Origin: Oscillospiraceae bacterium
GTDB lineage: Bacteria; Bacillota; Clostridia; Oscillospirales; Ruminococcaceae
Direction: 5' to 3'
DNA: 64,000 bases
Assembly: GCA_025757845.1 (NCBI GenBank)
Contig: CP107211.1
Location: 2,294,001-2,358,000, forward strand
The position numbers and the translations under genes were made by a program. Within the stretch, counting starts at the first letter, position 1. Each line of letters starts with the position of its first letter. The notes beneath the pieces were generated by a model. The model searched no databases. It saw only the letters and a program-made list of their open reading frames with translations, and was not told the origin of the DNA. This document shows, in pieces, positions 34,712 to 44,605 of this stretch.

Positions 34712-35293
34712 ATGACCGACCGCGAGGAGTTTTTGCAGATCTTCCGGCAGCATGTCACCCGCCCCGGCAGCGAAAAGCTGCTGGACTGGCTGGACCACAA
34801 GACCGATTTCTTTTCGGCTCCGGCGTCCACCCGGTTCCACGGTGCCTGCACCGGCGGGCTGTGCATGCACAGCCTGAACGTCTACCACGCCCTGCACGAC
34901 ACCTTTTTTACCGAGGGCGAGAGTGAGGAGAGCTTTGCCATCTGCGCACTGCTGCACGATCTGTGCAAGGCCAACTACTACAAGGCCGGCACCCGCAACG
35001 TGAAGAACGAGACCACCGGTCAGTGGGAAAAGGTGCCCAGCTACAGCGTGGAGGACCTGTTTCCCTACGGCCACGGTGAAAAAAGCGTGTTTCTCATTGA
35101 GCGCTTCATGAAGCTCAAGGTGGAAGAGGCCGTGGCCATCCGCTGGCACATGGGCGGTTTTGACGATGCGGCCCGGGGCGGCTGCTTTGCCATCTCGGAA
35201 GCCTACGACAAGTACCCCCTTGCCGTCAAACTGCACATCGCGGATCTGGAAGCCACCTATCTTATGGAGCACCGCACCAGCGCCGTGCACTGA
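34712..35293 (+). CDS. HD-domain phosphohydrolase-like protein
   Basis: 193 residues. Metal-binding residues of the HD superfamily are visible: MHSLNVYHALHD, then ICALLHDLCKANYY (the HD pair), YGHGEKSVFL, and IADLEATYLMEH. This pattern is close to nucleotide or nucleic-acid phosphohydrolases; the substrate is not known. It is translated right behind the PC4-like protein, hinting at a nucleic-acid-linked role, which is inference. Confidence 0.85.
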   Translation: MTDREEFLQIFRQHVTRPGSEKLLDWLDHKTDFFSAPASTRFHGACTGGLCMHSLNVYHALHDTFFTEGESEESFAICALLHDLCKANYYKAGTRNVKNETTGQWEKVPSYSVEDLFPYGHGEKSVFLIERFMKLKVEEAVAIRWHMGGFDDAARGGCFAISEAYDKYPLAVKLHIADLEATYLMEHRTSAVH

Positions 35294-35319
35294 GCATATT
35301 TTATCCCGATACCAAAAAA

Positions 35320-35376
35320 GACCCGGATACCGGCAGCACCTTTTTGTGCCTGCCCCGTGTCCGGGTCCTGTTTTTT
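35320..35376. terminator. Terminator between the HD and GGDEF genes
   Basis: GACCCGGA pairs with TCCGGGTC, with GGCA/TGCC-type pairing inside, and T runs on the plus strand (TTTTTT) plus an A run before it, so it can act for both convergent genes. Confidence 0.82.
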
Positions 35377-37747
35377 ATTCCTTGTTGCGGGCCTTGTTCT
35401 GGTACATCCGGTCATCTGCCTGCCGGATGGCCTCCCGCAGCGGGTGCACGCCGCACACACCGCCCACGCTGATGGACAGGCGGATCTCCGGGTGGCTCTC
35501 CACCCGGGCCTGCCGCACCGCTTCCTGGATGCGGTCCATCACCAGCGGCAGCCCTTCCGGCCGCAGCTGCGGCATCAGCAGCAGGAATTCGTCGCCGCCG
35601 TAGCGCACCAGAATGTCGCTCTCCCGCAGGCAGGCCTGCACCGCCGCAGAGATGCTCTCCAGCGCCTTGTCGCCCACCAGATGGCCGTAGCTGTCGTTCA
35701 CGGCCTTGAAGCGGTCCACGTCAATGACCACCACACCGTTGATCTGCTCACTGTCGGCCAGGAACTTTTCAAAGTACCGGCGGGAGTAGGCCCCGGTGAG
35801 CGGATCCATGAAGGCACTGTTGTCAAAGTCCTCGCTGCGGTCCAGCAGCATGCGGCGGCCGCCCATGTCCAGCCAGCGGCCATTGGACAGCTTGGAAACC
35901 ATTTCCAGCACGCAGCCGCGGCCGTTGTTCTCCACATAGCGCGACAGCACAAAATAGGCGTCCTCGCCATTGAATTCGATCTTGTTCAGGGTCTTTTTGC
36001 TGGTGAACACCTTGGCCGAGATGCAGTTCTCGCACCGGCCGGCCTTGTTCCACACCACATGGCAGTGACCGGCCTGCTCTTCCAGCGTGCCGTCCGGGTG
36101 CAGGGTGAGCACCTTGGCGCGCTCCGGGTCCACCAGACGCACCAGGTCAAACACGCCCTGCAGCTGCTGCAGGACAGCCGCCATCGAGCCTCCGGAGCTG
36201 TGCAGCAGCACATCCGGCTGCGCCTTTGCATCCTCGGTCTGCTCCGGCAGCAGCTGGCCCACCACGCTCACACAGCGGCGCTGCCCGCCGCGGCTCCACT
36301 GGGTGCGCAGCACCAGCCGGTGCGGCTGGTATCTGCCGCCGGTCTGCACCTCCACGGGGAAGCTGGCCTGCGGGATCTCCGGAGTTGCCTTTTCCAGCGC
36401 TTCCAACAGGCGGCGGCGGTCCTTCAGGGAAAGGAAGTTCAGTCCTTCGCCATGGTCAAAGTCCAGCACCTGGGTGCGCTCGGCGGCGCTGGCGTAGTGG
36501 TTGGTCACCGTCACCCGGCCGCTGAGCAGGTCGTAGTCAAACTGGATGCCGCCGCACTGGTCCGCATAGAACTGGGTGCGCTCGCGTTCCAGGTTGAGCA
36601 GCCGCTGGCTGCGGTCCTCCCGCGGGAGGGCTTCCCGGTGCAGGATCTCCTCCGACAAGCGGTGGGTGTCCTGGTGGAAGCTGCGGTCCCACTCGTTGCG
36701 CTGCAGCTCCTGCCGCAGCAGCTCCGACGACTCATTCAGGCATTCCAGCAGCAGCGGGTTGAAGGCCCCGCACTCGCCGTTCAGGATCATGCGCAGGGCC
36801 GTGTCGTGGTCGTAGGCCGGTTTATAGCAGCGGTCGCTGGTCAGGGCGTCGTACACATCTGCCAGTGCCACCACCTGTGCTGCGATGGGGATTGCATCGC
36901 CCTTCAGCTTGTCCGGGTAGCCGCCGCCGTCCCAGCGCTCATGGTGCCAGCGGCAGATGGCATAGGCCACCTGCAGCAGGGGCTTGTTTTCCTCGCCGAT
37001 GGTGTTGCTCAGGTCCCGCAGGATGCGGGCACCCTTCACCGTGTGGGTCTTGATCATCGCGTATTCTTCGGCGGTCAGGCGGCCGGGCTTGTTGAGGATC
37101 TCCGTGGGGATCACGATCTTGCCCAAGTCGTGCAGGGCCGATGCCGTGCTGATGAGCGAAATGTCGCTCTCGTCCAGCTGGTAGCGGTCGGTCTTGTTCA
37201 CCAGCTGGTGCAGCAATAGGTCAGTCAGGGTGCGGATGTGCAGCACATGCAGGCCGCTCTCGCTGTTGCGGAACTCCACCACATGGCTCAGGATGCTGAT
37301 CATCAGCACGCTGTTGTGCTCTTTTTCGTACACCTGATCGGTCACCAGCCGGGTCAGGCGCTTCTGCTTGGCATACAGCATGAGCACGTTCTGCACCTGG
37401 CGCAGCACCATGACCCGCTCAAAGGGGCGGCGCATGTAGTCGGCCACACCCAGGTCGTAGGCACGCTCGATGTTGGCCGTGTCCTTTGCTGCCGAGATCA
37501 TGATCACCGGGATCTCGTCCAGCCAGGAATAGCAGCGCATGACCTTCAGCACGTCAAAGCCGTCCATCTGCGGCATCATGATGTCCAGCAGCACCAGTGC
37601 GATGTCCGTGTGCTCGCGCAAAAGCTCCACCGCCCGGACACCGTTTTCCGCTTCCAGATACTCATACCCGTCGCCCAGGATCTCCATCAGCAGCGCGCGG
37701 TTGATCTCAGAATCGTCTGCGATCAGGATCTTCTGTTTCACATTCAT
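35375..37747 (-). CDS. Receiver / HD-GYP / GGDEF cyclic-di-GMP signalling protein
   Basis: 790 residues. A receiver domain (1-120) has phosphoacceptor Asp55 in LVLLDIMMPQMDG. An HD-GYP domain (about 150-335) has HDLGKIVIP and HHERWDGGGYPDKLKG, all catalytic residues intact for cyclic-di-GMP hydrolysis. Two PAS-like regions follow (about 390-610), the second with RCENCIS. The final GGDEF domain has RYGGDEF and an inhibitory RESD site five residues before it. The protein could therefore both make and break cyclic-di-GMP. ATG 37747 follows GAGGAGC; it has no adjacent histidine kinase. Confidence 0.93.
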   Translation of the reverse strand: MNVKQKILIADDSEINRALLMEILGDGYEYLEAENGVRAVELLREHTDIALVLLDIMMPQMDGFDVLKVMRCYSWLDEIPVIMISAAKDTANIERAYDLGVADYMRRPFERVMVLRQVQNVLMLYAKQKRLTRLVTDQVYEKEHNSVLMISILSHVVEFRNSESGLHVLHIRTLTDLLLHQLVNKTDRYQLDESDISLISTASALHDLGKIVIPTEILNKPGRLTAEEYAMIKTHTVKGARILRDLSNTIGEENKPLLQVAYAICRWHHERWDGGGYPDKLKGDAIPIAAQVVALADVYDALTSDRCYKPAYDHDTALRMILNGECGAFNPLLLECLNESSELLRQELQRNEWDRSFHQDTHRLSEEILHREALPREDRSQRLLNLERERTQFYADQCGGIQFDYDLLSGRVTVTNHYASAAERTQVLDFDHGEGLNFLSLKDRRRLLEALEKATPEIPQASFPVEVQTGGRYQPHRLVLRTQWSRGGQRRCVSVVGQLLPEQTEDAKAQPDVLLHSSGGSMAAVLQQLQGVFDLVRLVDPERAKVLTLHPDGTLEEQAGHCHVVWNKAGRCENCISAKVFTSKKTLNKIEFNGEDAYFVLSRYVENNGRGCVLEMVSKLSNGRWLDMGGRRMLLDRSEDFDNSAFMDPLTGAYSRRYFEKFLADSEQINGVVVIDVDRFKAVNDSYGHLVGDKALESISAAVQACLRESDILVRYGGDEFLLLMPQLRPEGLPLVMDRIQEAVRQARVESHPEIRLSISVGGVCGVHPLREAIRQADDRMYQNKARNKE

Positions 37748-37815
37748 GTGCCTTGCTCCTCGCCATCCCCATCTGGCAATGTGCTGCCTTGCCGCAGCAA
37801 AAATCCCCTGTTCAC

Positions 37816-37856
37816 ACAAAAAGCTGCTGCACCAGCCCATGCCGGCGCAGCAGCTT
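37816..37856 (-). terminator. Terminator after the DivIVA-like gene
   Basis: On the minus strand AAGCTGCTGC and GCAGCAGCTT form a stem with further GCCGG/CTGG pairing inside, followed by TTTTTGTG. Confidence 0.8.
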
Positions 37857-37862
37857 GTCGAA

Positions 37863-38495
37863 TCATTCTTGCATCATTTCATCAAACCGGCGCAGCAGCT
37901 CCACCGAAAGCTTCTCCAGCTCCGTTTCCGGCTGCCACACGGGTTCCGGCTGCGCCGCAGGCTGTGCGGCCGGTCTTGCACAGCAGGCCACAGCTTCTTC
38001 GGGCGGTTTCGGCGTCGGGGCCTGCACCGGCACTTCCGGACAGGCAGGCGTCCGGGCAGCCTGCTGCTCTGCCTTTTCGGCACGGGCCACGGCCATCTGC
38101 AGCTCCTCCCGGGCCTGCTCACAGGCCGCTTCGAGGTCGGCATTTTCCCGCCGCAGAGCGATCATCTGGCGCTCGCAGGCAAACAGCCGGGTCTGGTAGC
38201 GGCGGATCTCGGCGTGGGCCGCTTCCAGCTTGCGGGTCAGCTGCTGCAGTTTGTCGCTGCCCTCTGCCCGCACCGATGCTGCGGCCTGCGCCGCCGCCTG
38301 CTGGGCAAAGCGCTGCCGCAGAGCTTTGTTCTCCTGCCTGAGTTGCGCCATGGTCTCCTCCATTCCCTGCTGCGTCTGCCGGGCAAGGCGGAGTTCTGCC
38401 GCATACGCTGCGCGGATGTGCGCAATACAATTTTCAACATCCAGTTTCCGGTACCCGAACCATCCGGTCCGCAGCGGAACGTCCTGTTTCAGCAT
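37863..38495 (-). CDS. DivIVA-like coiled-coil protein
   Basis: 210 residues. The start (LRTGWFGYRKLDVENCIAHI) resembles the membrane-binding head of DivIVA/GpsB proteins, and a long coiled coil rich in Ala, Arg and Gln follows (about 30-140). A proline-rich linker and a short helical end (ELEKLSVELLRRFDEMM) close it. The gene begins 85 bases after ftsZ on the same strand with GGAGGGAGG before the ATG. A role in division or wall placement is inferred from the head and from the neighbour. Confidence 0.65.
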   Translation of the reverse strand: MLKQDVPLRTGWFGYRKLDVENCIAHIRAAYAAELRLARQTQQGMEETMAQLRQENKALRQRFAQQAAAQAAASVRAEGSDKLQQLTRKLEAAHAEIRRYQTRLFACERQMIALRRENADLEAACEQAREELQMAVARAEKAEQQAARTPACPEVPVQAPTPKPPEEAVACCARPAAQPAAQPEPVWQPETELEKLSVELLRRFDEMMQE

Positions 38496-38580
38496 TGCAT
38501 TGCCTCCCTCCGCTTGCGCGCAAGAGACCCGCCCTCCTCACGGGCGCTGTGCCACGATGCGTTTTTATTATTTGCCAGCC

Positions 38581-39759
<1,179 letters not shown>

Positions 39760-39837
39760 AACTTTGTCCTCCATCCGGATTTTATCGTAGAACTGTGCAG
39801 AACGCACAGAAATATCAACCTACACTTATATAACTGT

Positions 39838-39866
39838 ATCGTATCATCTTTTTGCCGTGAATGCAA
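39838..39866 (-). promoter_or_regulatory. Promoter of ftsZ
   Basis: On the minus strand TTGCAT (39861-39866), 17 bases, TACGAT (39838-39843). It lies in the gap between murA and ftsZ, giving ftsZ its own transcript. Confidence 0.72.
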
Positions 39867-39873
39867 GTCAAAT

Positions 39874-41172
39874 TTACGTTTTTGAAGTTCTTTTTTTCGG
39901 GCAGTCTGCCCCGTGCGGGGTTTCTCGTGCAATTTGCCCACCCAGAGCCGTCAGTTTCTGTGCAAAATCGGCATAGCCGCGGTCAATGAACTCCGTATGG
40001 GTGATGCGGCTGCTGCCCTGTGCCGCCAGCGCCGCGATCACCAGCGCTGCCCCGCCCCGCAGGTCGGGCGCTTCCAGCACCGTTCCCTGCAGGGTGCCGC
40101 CGGGTTCCGCGTACAGGGTGCGGCCCTCCACCCGCACCCGGCCGCCCAGCGCCGCAAAGCCTGCCGCGCAGCCGAACCGCCGCTCAAAGATCACATCCTC
40201 GATGCTGCCGGGTCCCTCCGCGCAGAGCAGCACCGCCGCCAGCAGCGGGGCCGCGTCGGTGGCCAGCGCCGGATATGCCCCGGTGAACACCCGCCCCGGC
40301 CCGTACAGCCGCCCGAACCGGGTAATAACGGCAGCATCGCTCCGGCGCACAATGCCGCACCCCATTTGTTCCAGAATTTCCAGCACCGGCGCATACAGCC
40401 GGGGCGCGCAGCCTGCCAGCTCCACCCGTCCCCCAGCCGCTGCACAGGCACAGGCAAAGGTGGCTGCCGTGATCCGGTCCGGCAGGGGCGCAAAGCTGCA
40501 TCCGTGCAGCCGCCGCACCCCCTGCACCCGCACCGTGCCGGTGCCCGCGCCCTGCACCCGGCCGCCGCACCGGTTCAGGAATGCCGCCAGATCTTCGATC
40601 TCCGGCTCCCGGGCCGCACCCCGCAGGGTCGTCTCCCCCTGTGCCAGCGCCGCCGCCAGCAGCAGGGTCTCGGTGGCCCCCACGCTGGGGAACCGCAGGG
40701 TGATGTCCGCTCCGTGCAGCCCCGCCGGAGCCGTGAGCAGCAGGCGTTCGCCTTCCAGCTGCGGGCAGGCTCCCATCTGCACAAGGCCCGCCAGATGCAG
40801 ATCAATGGGCCGCGCTCCGATGCGGCAGCCCCCGGGCAGCACGGTCTGTGCCCGGCCCAGCCGGGCCAGCAGCGGGGCGCAGAACAGGATGGATGCCCGC
40901 ATCCGGCCCGCCGGGCCTGCCGCCAGCGTCCCGCTGCCGGGCACCCCGTCCACCCGTACATCCGCCCCCTGCCGCTCCGCTGTGCAGCCTGCACTGCGCA
41001 GCAGGGCAAGGCTCTCGGCCACATCGGCCAGCTCCGGCACCCCGCACAGCCGCACTGGCCCGCTGCACAGCAGGGACGCTGCCAGCAGCGGCAGCACACT
41101 GTTCTTGGCCGCCGGGACCCGTACCGTTCCATTCAGCGGCCGCCCGCCCGTGATGATGTAATCCCCTGCCAT
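39874..41172 (-). CDS. murA: UDP-N-acetylglucosamine 1-carboxyvinyltransferase (MurA)
   Basis: First committed step of peptidoglycan synthesis: transfers enolpyruvate to UDP-GlcNAc. It has 432 residues. The catalytic loop is LPGGCRIGARPIDLH with Cys116, so the enzyme is of the fosfomycin-sensitive type. Lys23 (VPAAKNSVLPLL), the aspartate in ATDAAPLL and the arginine in DLRGGAALVI are in place. ATG 41172 is the family start (MAGDYIITGGRPLNGTV). It lies 166 bases after the ftsW-type gene on the same strand. Confidence 0.94.
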   Translation of the reverse strand: MAGDYIITGGRPLNGTVRVPAAKNSVLPLLAASLLCSGPVRLCGVPELADVAESLALLRSAGCTAERQGADVRVDGVPGSGTLAAGPAGRMRASILFCAPLLARLGRAQTVLPGGCRIGARPIDLHLAGLVQMGACPQLEGERLLLTAPAGLHGADITLRFPSVGATETLLLAAALAQGETTLRGAAREPEIEDLAAFLNRCGGRVQGAGTGTVRVQGVRRLHGCSFAPLPDRITAATFACACAAAGGRVELAGCAPRLYAPVLEILEQMGCGIVRRSDAAVITRFGRLYGPGRVFTGAYPALATDAAPLLAAVLLCAEGPGSIEDVIFERRFGCAAGFAALGGRVRVEGRTLYAEPGGTLQGTVLEAPDLRGGAALVIAALAAQGSSRITHTEFIDRGYADFAQKLTALGGQIARETPHGADCPKKRTSKT

Positions 41173-41184
41173 GCAAAGACCCCC

Positions 41185-41217
41185 GTTCTGCCAAAGATAC
41201 CCCATGGTATGCAGAAC
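41185..41217 (-). promoter_or_regulatory. Hairpin just before the murA ribosome binding site
   Basis: GTTCTGC (41185-41191) and GCAGAAC (41211-41217) are perfect inverted repeats enclosing GATAC/GTAT. The hairpin sits about 5 bases upstream of the murA Shine-Dalgarno region. It could be an operator or an mRNA structure; no T run follows. Confidence 0.4.
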
Positions 41218-41338
41218 GAGGGCCGTCGGTTCCCTGTTTTGTACCCGGACACCGCAAAACGCATTTGTCCGGTCGTTTGTCTGTTTTTTGCGTCTTTTGC
41301 GGGGCAAACATCCCATTTTTCGGCAGAAATGGCCGCCT

Positions 41339-42481
41339 TTATGTTTCCCCGCGGGAGACGGACAGCACGATGCCCATCTCGCCCAGCAGCATCATCAGGC
41401 TGGTGCCGCCGGAGGAAAAGAAGGGCAGGCTGATGCCGGTGTTCGGGATGGTGTTGGTGACCACGGCGATGTTCAGCACCGCCTGCAAGGCCACCTGCAC
41501 CACGAACCCCACCACCAGCAGTGCCCCGAAGCGGTCCGGCGCGTGGGCTGCCAGCGTGACGCCCCGCAGCAGCAGCAGACTGAACAGCAGGATCACCGCA
41601 CAGGCCCCCACAAGCCCCAGCTCCTCGCACAGGATGGAAAAGATGAAATCGTTCTGGGGTTCCGGCACGAACAGGTGCTTCTGGCGGCTGTTGCCCAGCC
41701 CCAGCCCCACGGCCCCGCCGGAGCCGATGGCGTACAGGCTCTGGATGGTCTGGTGGCCGTCGCCCAGCGGGTCGGCAAAGGGGTCCAGCCAGGAGCTCAG
41801 GCGGCTGGCCGCATAAGGCACCAGATCCGGCATGATGACGATGGCCGCCCCGATGGCACCCGCTCCGCCCACACCGGCCAGCACGAACCACCGCAGCCCG
41901 GTGCCGCCCACGAACATGAGCACTGCCCCGATGCCCAGGATCAGCACCGTGCCGGACAGGTGCGGCTCCAGCAGCATGAGCACCGCCACCGCGCCCAGTA
42001 CCAGCGCAAAGGGCACCACCCCCACCGCAAAGCTCTCCATCCGGCTGTGGTTGAGGGAGATGATGTGGGCAAACACCAGCACCACCGCAAATTTGGCGAT
42101 CTCGCTGGGCTGCAGAGTGCCCAGCCCCGGCAGCACCAGCCAGCGCTTGCAACCGTTGTATTCCGGCATGAACAGCACCACGACCAACAGCACCAGCGAG
42201 AGGGCCAGCAGCGGCCAGGCCAGTTTGTGATAGATGTGGTAATCCACCCGGCTGGCCGCCCACATGGCCCCGATGCCCATGGCCGCATACAGCAGCTGCG
42301 GCCGCACATAGGCCCAGGCATCGCCCCGCCGGTACAGCGCCACCGCGCTGCTGGCACTGTACAGCATTACCAGCCCAAAGCCCACCAGCGTGAGCACCAG
42401 GATCAGAAACGGCAGGTCCATGGCGGGCAGCGGACGCAGCAGTCCGCGCCGGGCCCGGGCAGGCACAGCGGCCCTGTGCAT
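41339..42481 (-). CDS. SEDS-family cell wall polymerase (FtsW/RodA/SpoVE type)
   Basis: Polytopic membrane glycosyltransferase that polymerises lipid II together with a class B penicillin-binding protein. It has 380 residues with about ten membrane segments. NGCKRWLVLPGLGTLQPSEIAKFA is split here as NGCKRWLVLPGLG and LQPSEIAKF, the SEDS signature; PNTGISLPFFSSGGTS near the end is also diagnostic. ATG 42481 has GGAGG 9 bases upstream. It shares a divergent promoter region with the penicillin-binding protein. Placement between murA and that gene favours FtsW over RodA, but this is not certain. Confidence 0.92.
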   Translation of the reverse strand: MHRAAVPARARRGLLRPLPAMDLPFLILVLTLVGFGLVMLYSASSAVALYRRGDAWAYVRPQLLYAAMGIGAMWAASRVDYHIYHKLAWPLLALSLVLLVVVLFMPEYNGCKRWLVLPGLGTLQPSEIAKFAVVLVFAHIISLNHSRMESFAVGVVPFALVLGAVAVLMLLEPHLSGTVLILGIGAVLMFVGGTGLRWFVLAGVGGAGAIGAAIVIMPDLVPYAASRLSSWLDPFADPLGDGHQTIQSLYAIGSGGAVGLGLGNSRQKHLFVPEPQNDFIFSILCEELGLVGACAVILLFSLLLLRGVTLAAHAPDRFGALLVVGFVVQVALQAVLNIAVVTNTIPNTGISLPFFSSGGTSLMMLLGEMGIVLSVSRGET

Positions 42482-42591
42482 CCTCATCACCTCCGGCAGT
42501 CCTTTTGGTCTATTGTACGCAGGCCGCCGGGCTGTTAGTCATAGCCGCAGGCCCTGCCCGCATAAACTGAGCCGGAAAAGGAGGTGCTGCC

Positions 42592-44463
42592 ATGTCCCGG
42601 CCCGAACCCCTGCGCACCCTGCCGGAGCAGGCGTTCCGTGCCCGTGCCCGGCTGGTGGCGCTGCTTTTGTGCGGCATCTGCTTTGCAGGGCTTATTGCCC
42701 GGCTCTACTGGCTGCAGCTGGCCGCCGGGGACTGGTACACCCGGCGGGCACTGGGGCAGCAGCTGCGGGACACCGTGGTGCCCGCCGACCGGGGCCGCAT
42801 CTACAGTGCCGACGGCGTGTTGCTGGCGGCCAACAGCAGCTGCTGGACCCTGCGGGCCAGCCCGCGGGAGATGCCTGCCGACAAACTGGAGCTGGCCGCC
42901 CACGGTCTTGCGCAGATTTTGGAGCTGGACGAAGCCGCCCTGCTGGAAAAGTTCCGGGACCGCGCCTCCAACGACTGTCTGCTGCGCTACCGGGTGGAGC
43001 GTTCCATGGCGGATGCCGTGCGGGATTTCTGCGAGGAAAACGGCATCACCGGCATCCGTATCAATCAGGACAGCAAGCGCTGGTACCCGCAGGGGGAGTT
43101 TCTGGCGTCGGTGCTGGGCTTTACCAATGTGGACAACGCCGGAGTGAGCGGGCTTGAGCTGGAATACAACGAGCAGCTCACCGGGCAGAACGGCGTGGTG
43201 CTCACCGCCGTGAACGCCTGGGGCTACACGCTGGAGCAGAGCTACGAGACCGAGCAGTTCCCGGTGGAGGGCAGCAGCCTGTGGCTGACCATCGACGCCA
43301 ACATTCAACATTATCTCGAAAATGCGTTGAATTACGCCGTACAGGAGCACCATGTGGCCGCCCGTGCCGTGGGCATCGTGCTGGACGTGAACACCGGGGC
43401 CGTGCTGGCCATGTCCACCACCCCGGCCTACGACCCCAACCAGCCGCGCATCCTCTACGACGAAGCTGCCCGCGCCGCCGTAGATGCCCTCTCTGGGGAG
43501 CAGCGGACGGCCGCCCTGCAGCTGGCCCAGCAGACCCAGTGGCGCAACAAGGCCGTGAGCGACCTGTACGAACCGGGCAGCGTGTTCAAGCTCATCACCT
43601 GCGCTGCCGCGCTGGACGCCGGAGCCATCACCCGGAACTCCAGCTTTTATTGTGGGGAGTCCATCTCGGTGGCGGGCACCCGGTTCCACTGCGCCAACCA
43701 CAAGCGCCACGGGACCCAGACCGTGACGCAGGCGCTGGAAAATTCCTGCAACCAGAGCTTTATCCAGATCGGAGCGCGGCTTGGCAAGGAGGCCTTCTGC
43801 GATTACTTTGCCGCCTTCGGCCTGCGGGAGCCCACCGGCATCGACCTGCCTGCAGAGCCGAAAAAGAGCCTGTACTACACCGCCGACCGCATGGGCCCGG
43901 TGGAACTGGCCTCCTGTGCCTTCGGGCAAAGCAGCAAGATCTCCTATCTGGAAATGGCCGCCGCCGTGTGCGCAGTGGTCAACGGCGGAAAACTGATGCA
44001 GCCCTACCTCGTATCGGACATTCTGGCCCCGGACGGCACGGTGCTGGAACACCGGGACCCCGTGTGCAAACAGCAGGTGATCCAGCCGGAGACTTCCGCC
44101 GTCATGCGGGAGATGATGGAAGCCGTTGTTCTGTACGGCGGCGGACGCAACGCGCAGATCTCCGGTTACCGGGTGGGCGGCAAGAGCGGCACCAGCCAGA
44201 AGCTGGACAGCGCCGACGAAAAAGCCCGCATTGCCAGCTTTGTGGCCGTGGCGCCCATCGACGACCCGCAGTTTCTGTGTCTGGTCTGCCTGGATGAGCC
44301 CCACAGCTGGACCACCGCCGGCGGCAGCCTTTCGGCCCCGGTGTGTGCCGAGGTGTTGGAACAGACGCTGGTGTACAAAGGCGTGCCCCGCGCCGCCGCA
44401 GACGTCCCCGCCGAGCAGACCGCCGCCCTGCCGGCAGACGGGGACAGTTCGGATGGGGCGTAA
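42592..44463 (+). CDS. Class B penicillin-binding protein (FtsI/SpoVD-like transpeptidase)
   Basis: Membrane-anchored D,D-transpeptidase that cross-links peptidoglycan. It has 623 residues. One membrane segment (about 20-43), then a dimerisation domain starting VPADRGRIYSADG. Catalytic motifs: SVFK with Ser330, SCN at 385-387, KSGT at 531-534. No PASTA domain is visible at the carboxy end. AAAGGAGG precedes ATG 42592. It is divergent from the SEDS gene, its likely polymerase partner. Confidence 0.94.
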   Translation: MSRPEPLRTLPEQAFRARARLVALLLCGICFAGLIARLYWLQLAAGDWYTRRALGQQLRDTVVPADRGRIYSADGVLLAANSSCWTLRASPREMPADKLELAAHGLAQILELDEAALLEKFRDRASNDCLLRYRVERSMADAVRDFCEENGITGIRINQDSKRWYPQGEFLASVLGFTNVDNAGVSGLELEYNEQLTGQNGVVLTAVNAWGYTLEQSYETEQFPVEGSSLWLTIDANIQHYLENALNYAVQEHHVAARAVGIVLDVNTGAVLAMSTTPAYDPNQPRILYDEAARAAVDALSGEQRTAALQLAQQTQWRNKAVSDLYEPGSVFKLITCAAALDAGAITRNSSFYCGESISVAGTRFHCANHKRHGTQTVTQALENSCNQSFIQIGARLGKEAFCDYFAAFGLREPTGIDLPAEPKKSLYYTADRMGPVELASCAFGQSSKISYLEMAAAVCAVVNGGKLMQPYLVSDILAPDGTVLEHRDPVCKQQVIQPETSAVMREMMEAVVLYGGGRNAQISGYRVGGKSGTSQKLDSADEKARIASFVAVAPIDDPQFLCLVCLDEPHSWTTAGGSLSAPVCAEVLEQTLVYKGVPRAAADVPAEQTAALPADGDSSDGA

Positions 44464-44601
44464 ACCCTTTCCGTCATCGCCTGCGGCGATGCCAGTTCCC
44501 CCAAGGGAGGAGCTTTTGACGAAACGGGAAACTTTTCCGTACAAACAAAAAGCTCCCCCTTTCGGGGGAGCTGGCAGCCCGGAGGGCTGACTGAGAGGGT
44601 T
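44464..44601. repeat. Inverted-repeat intergenic element (MITE/REP-like)
   Basis: Left arm 44464-44518 begins AACCCTTTCCGTCA and ends near AGGAGCTTTTG. Right arm 44547-44601 is its imperfect complement, starting CAAAAAGCTCCCCC and ending TGACTGAGAGGGTT. Each arm has an internal hairpin. The right hairpin read on the minus strand (AGCTCCCCCGAAAGGGGGAGCT then TTTTTG) can end xpt transcription. Half copies occur at 28503 and 29866. No transposase is nearby. Confidence 0.75.
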
Positions 44602-44605
44602 CTGA

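Noticed and set aside
35375..37747. Two separate genes for the HD-GYP and GGDEF parts
   Set aside because: The frame is continuous without stop or internal ribosome binding site.
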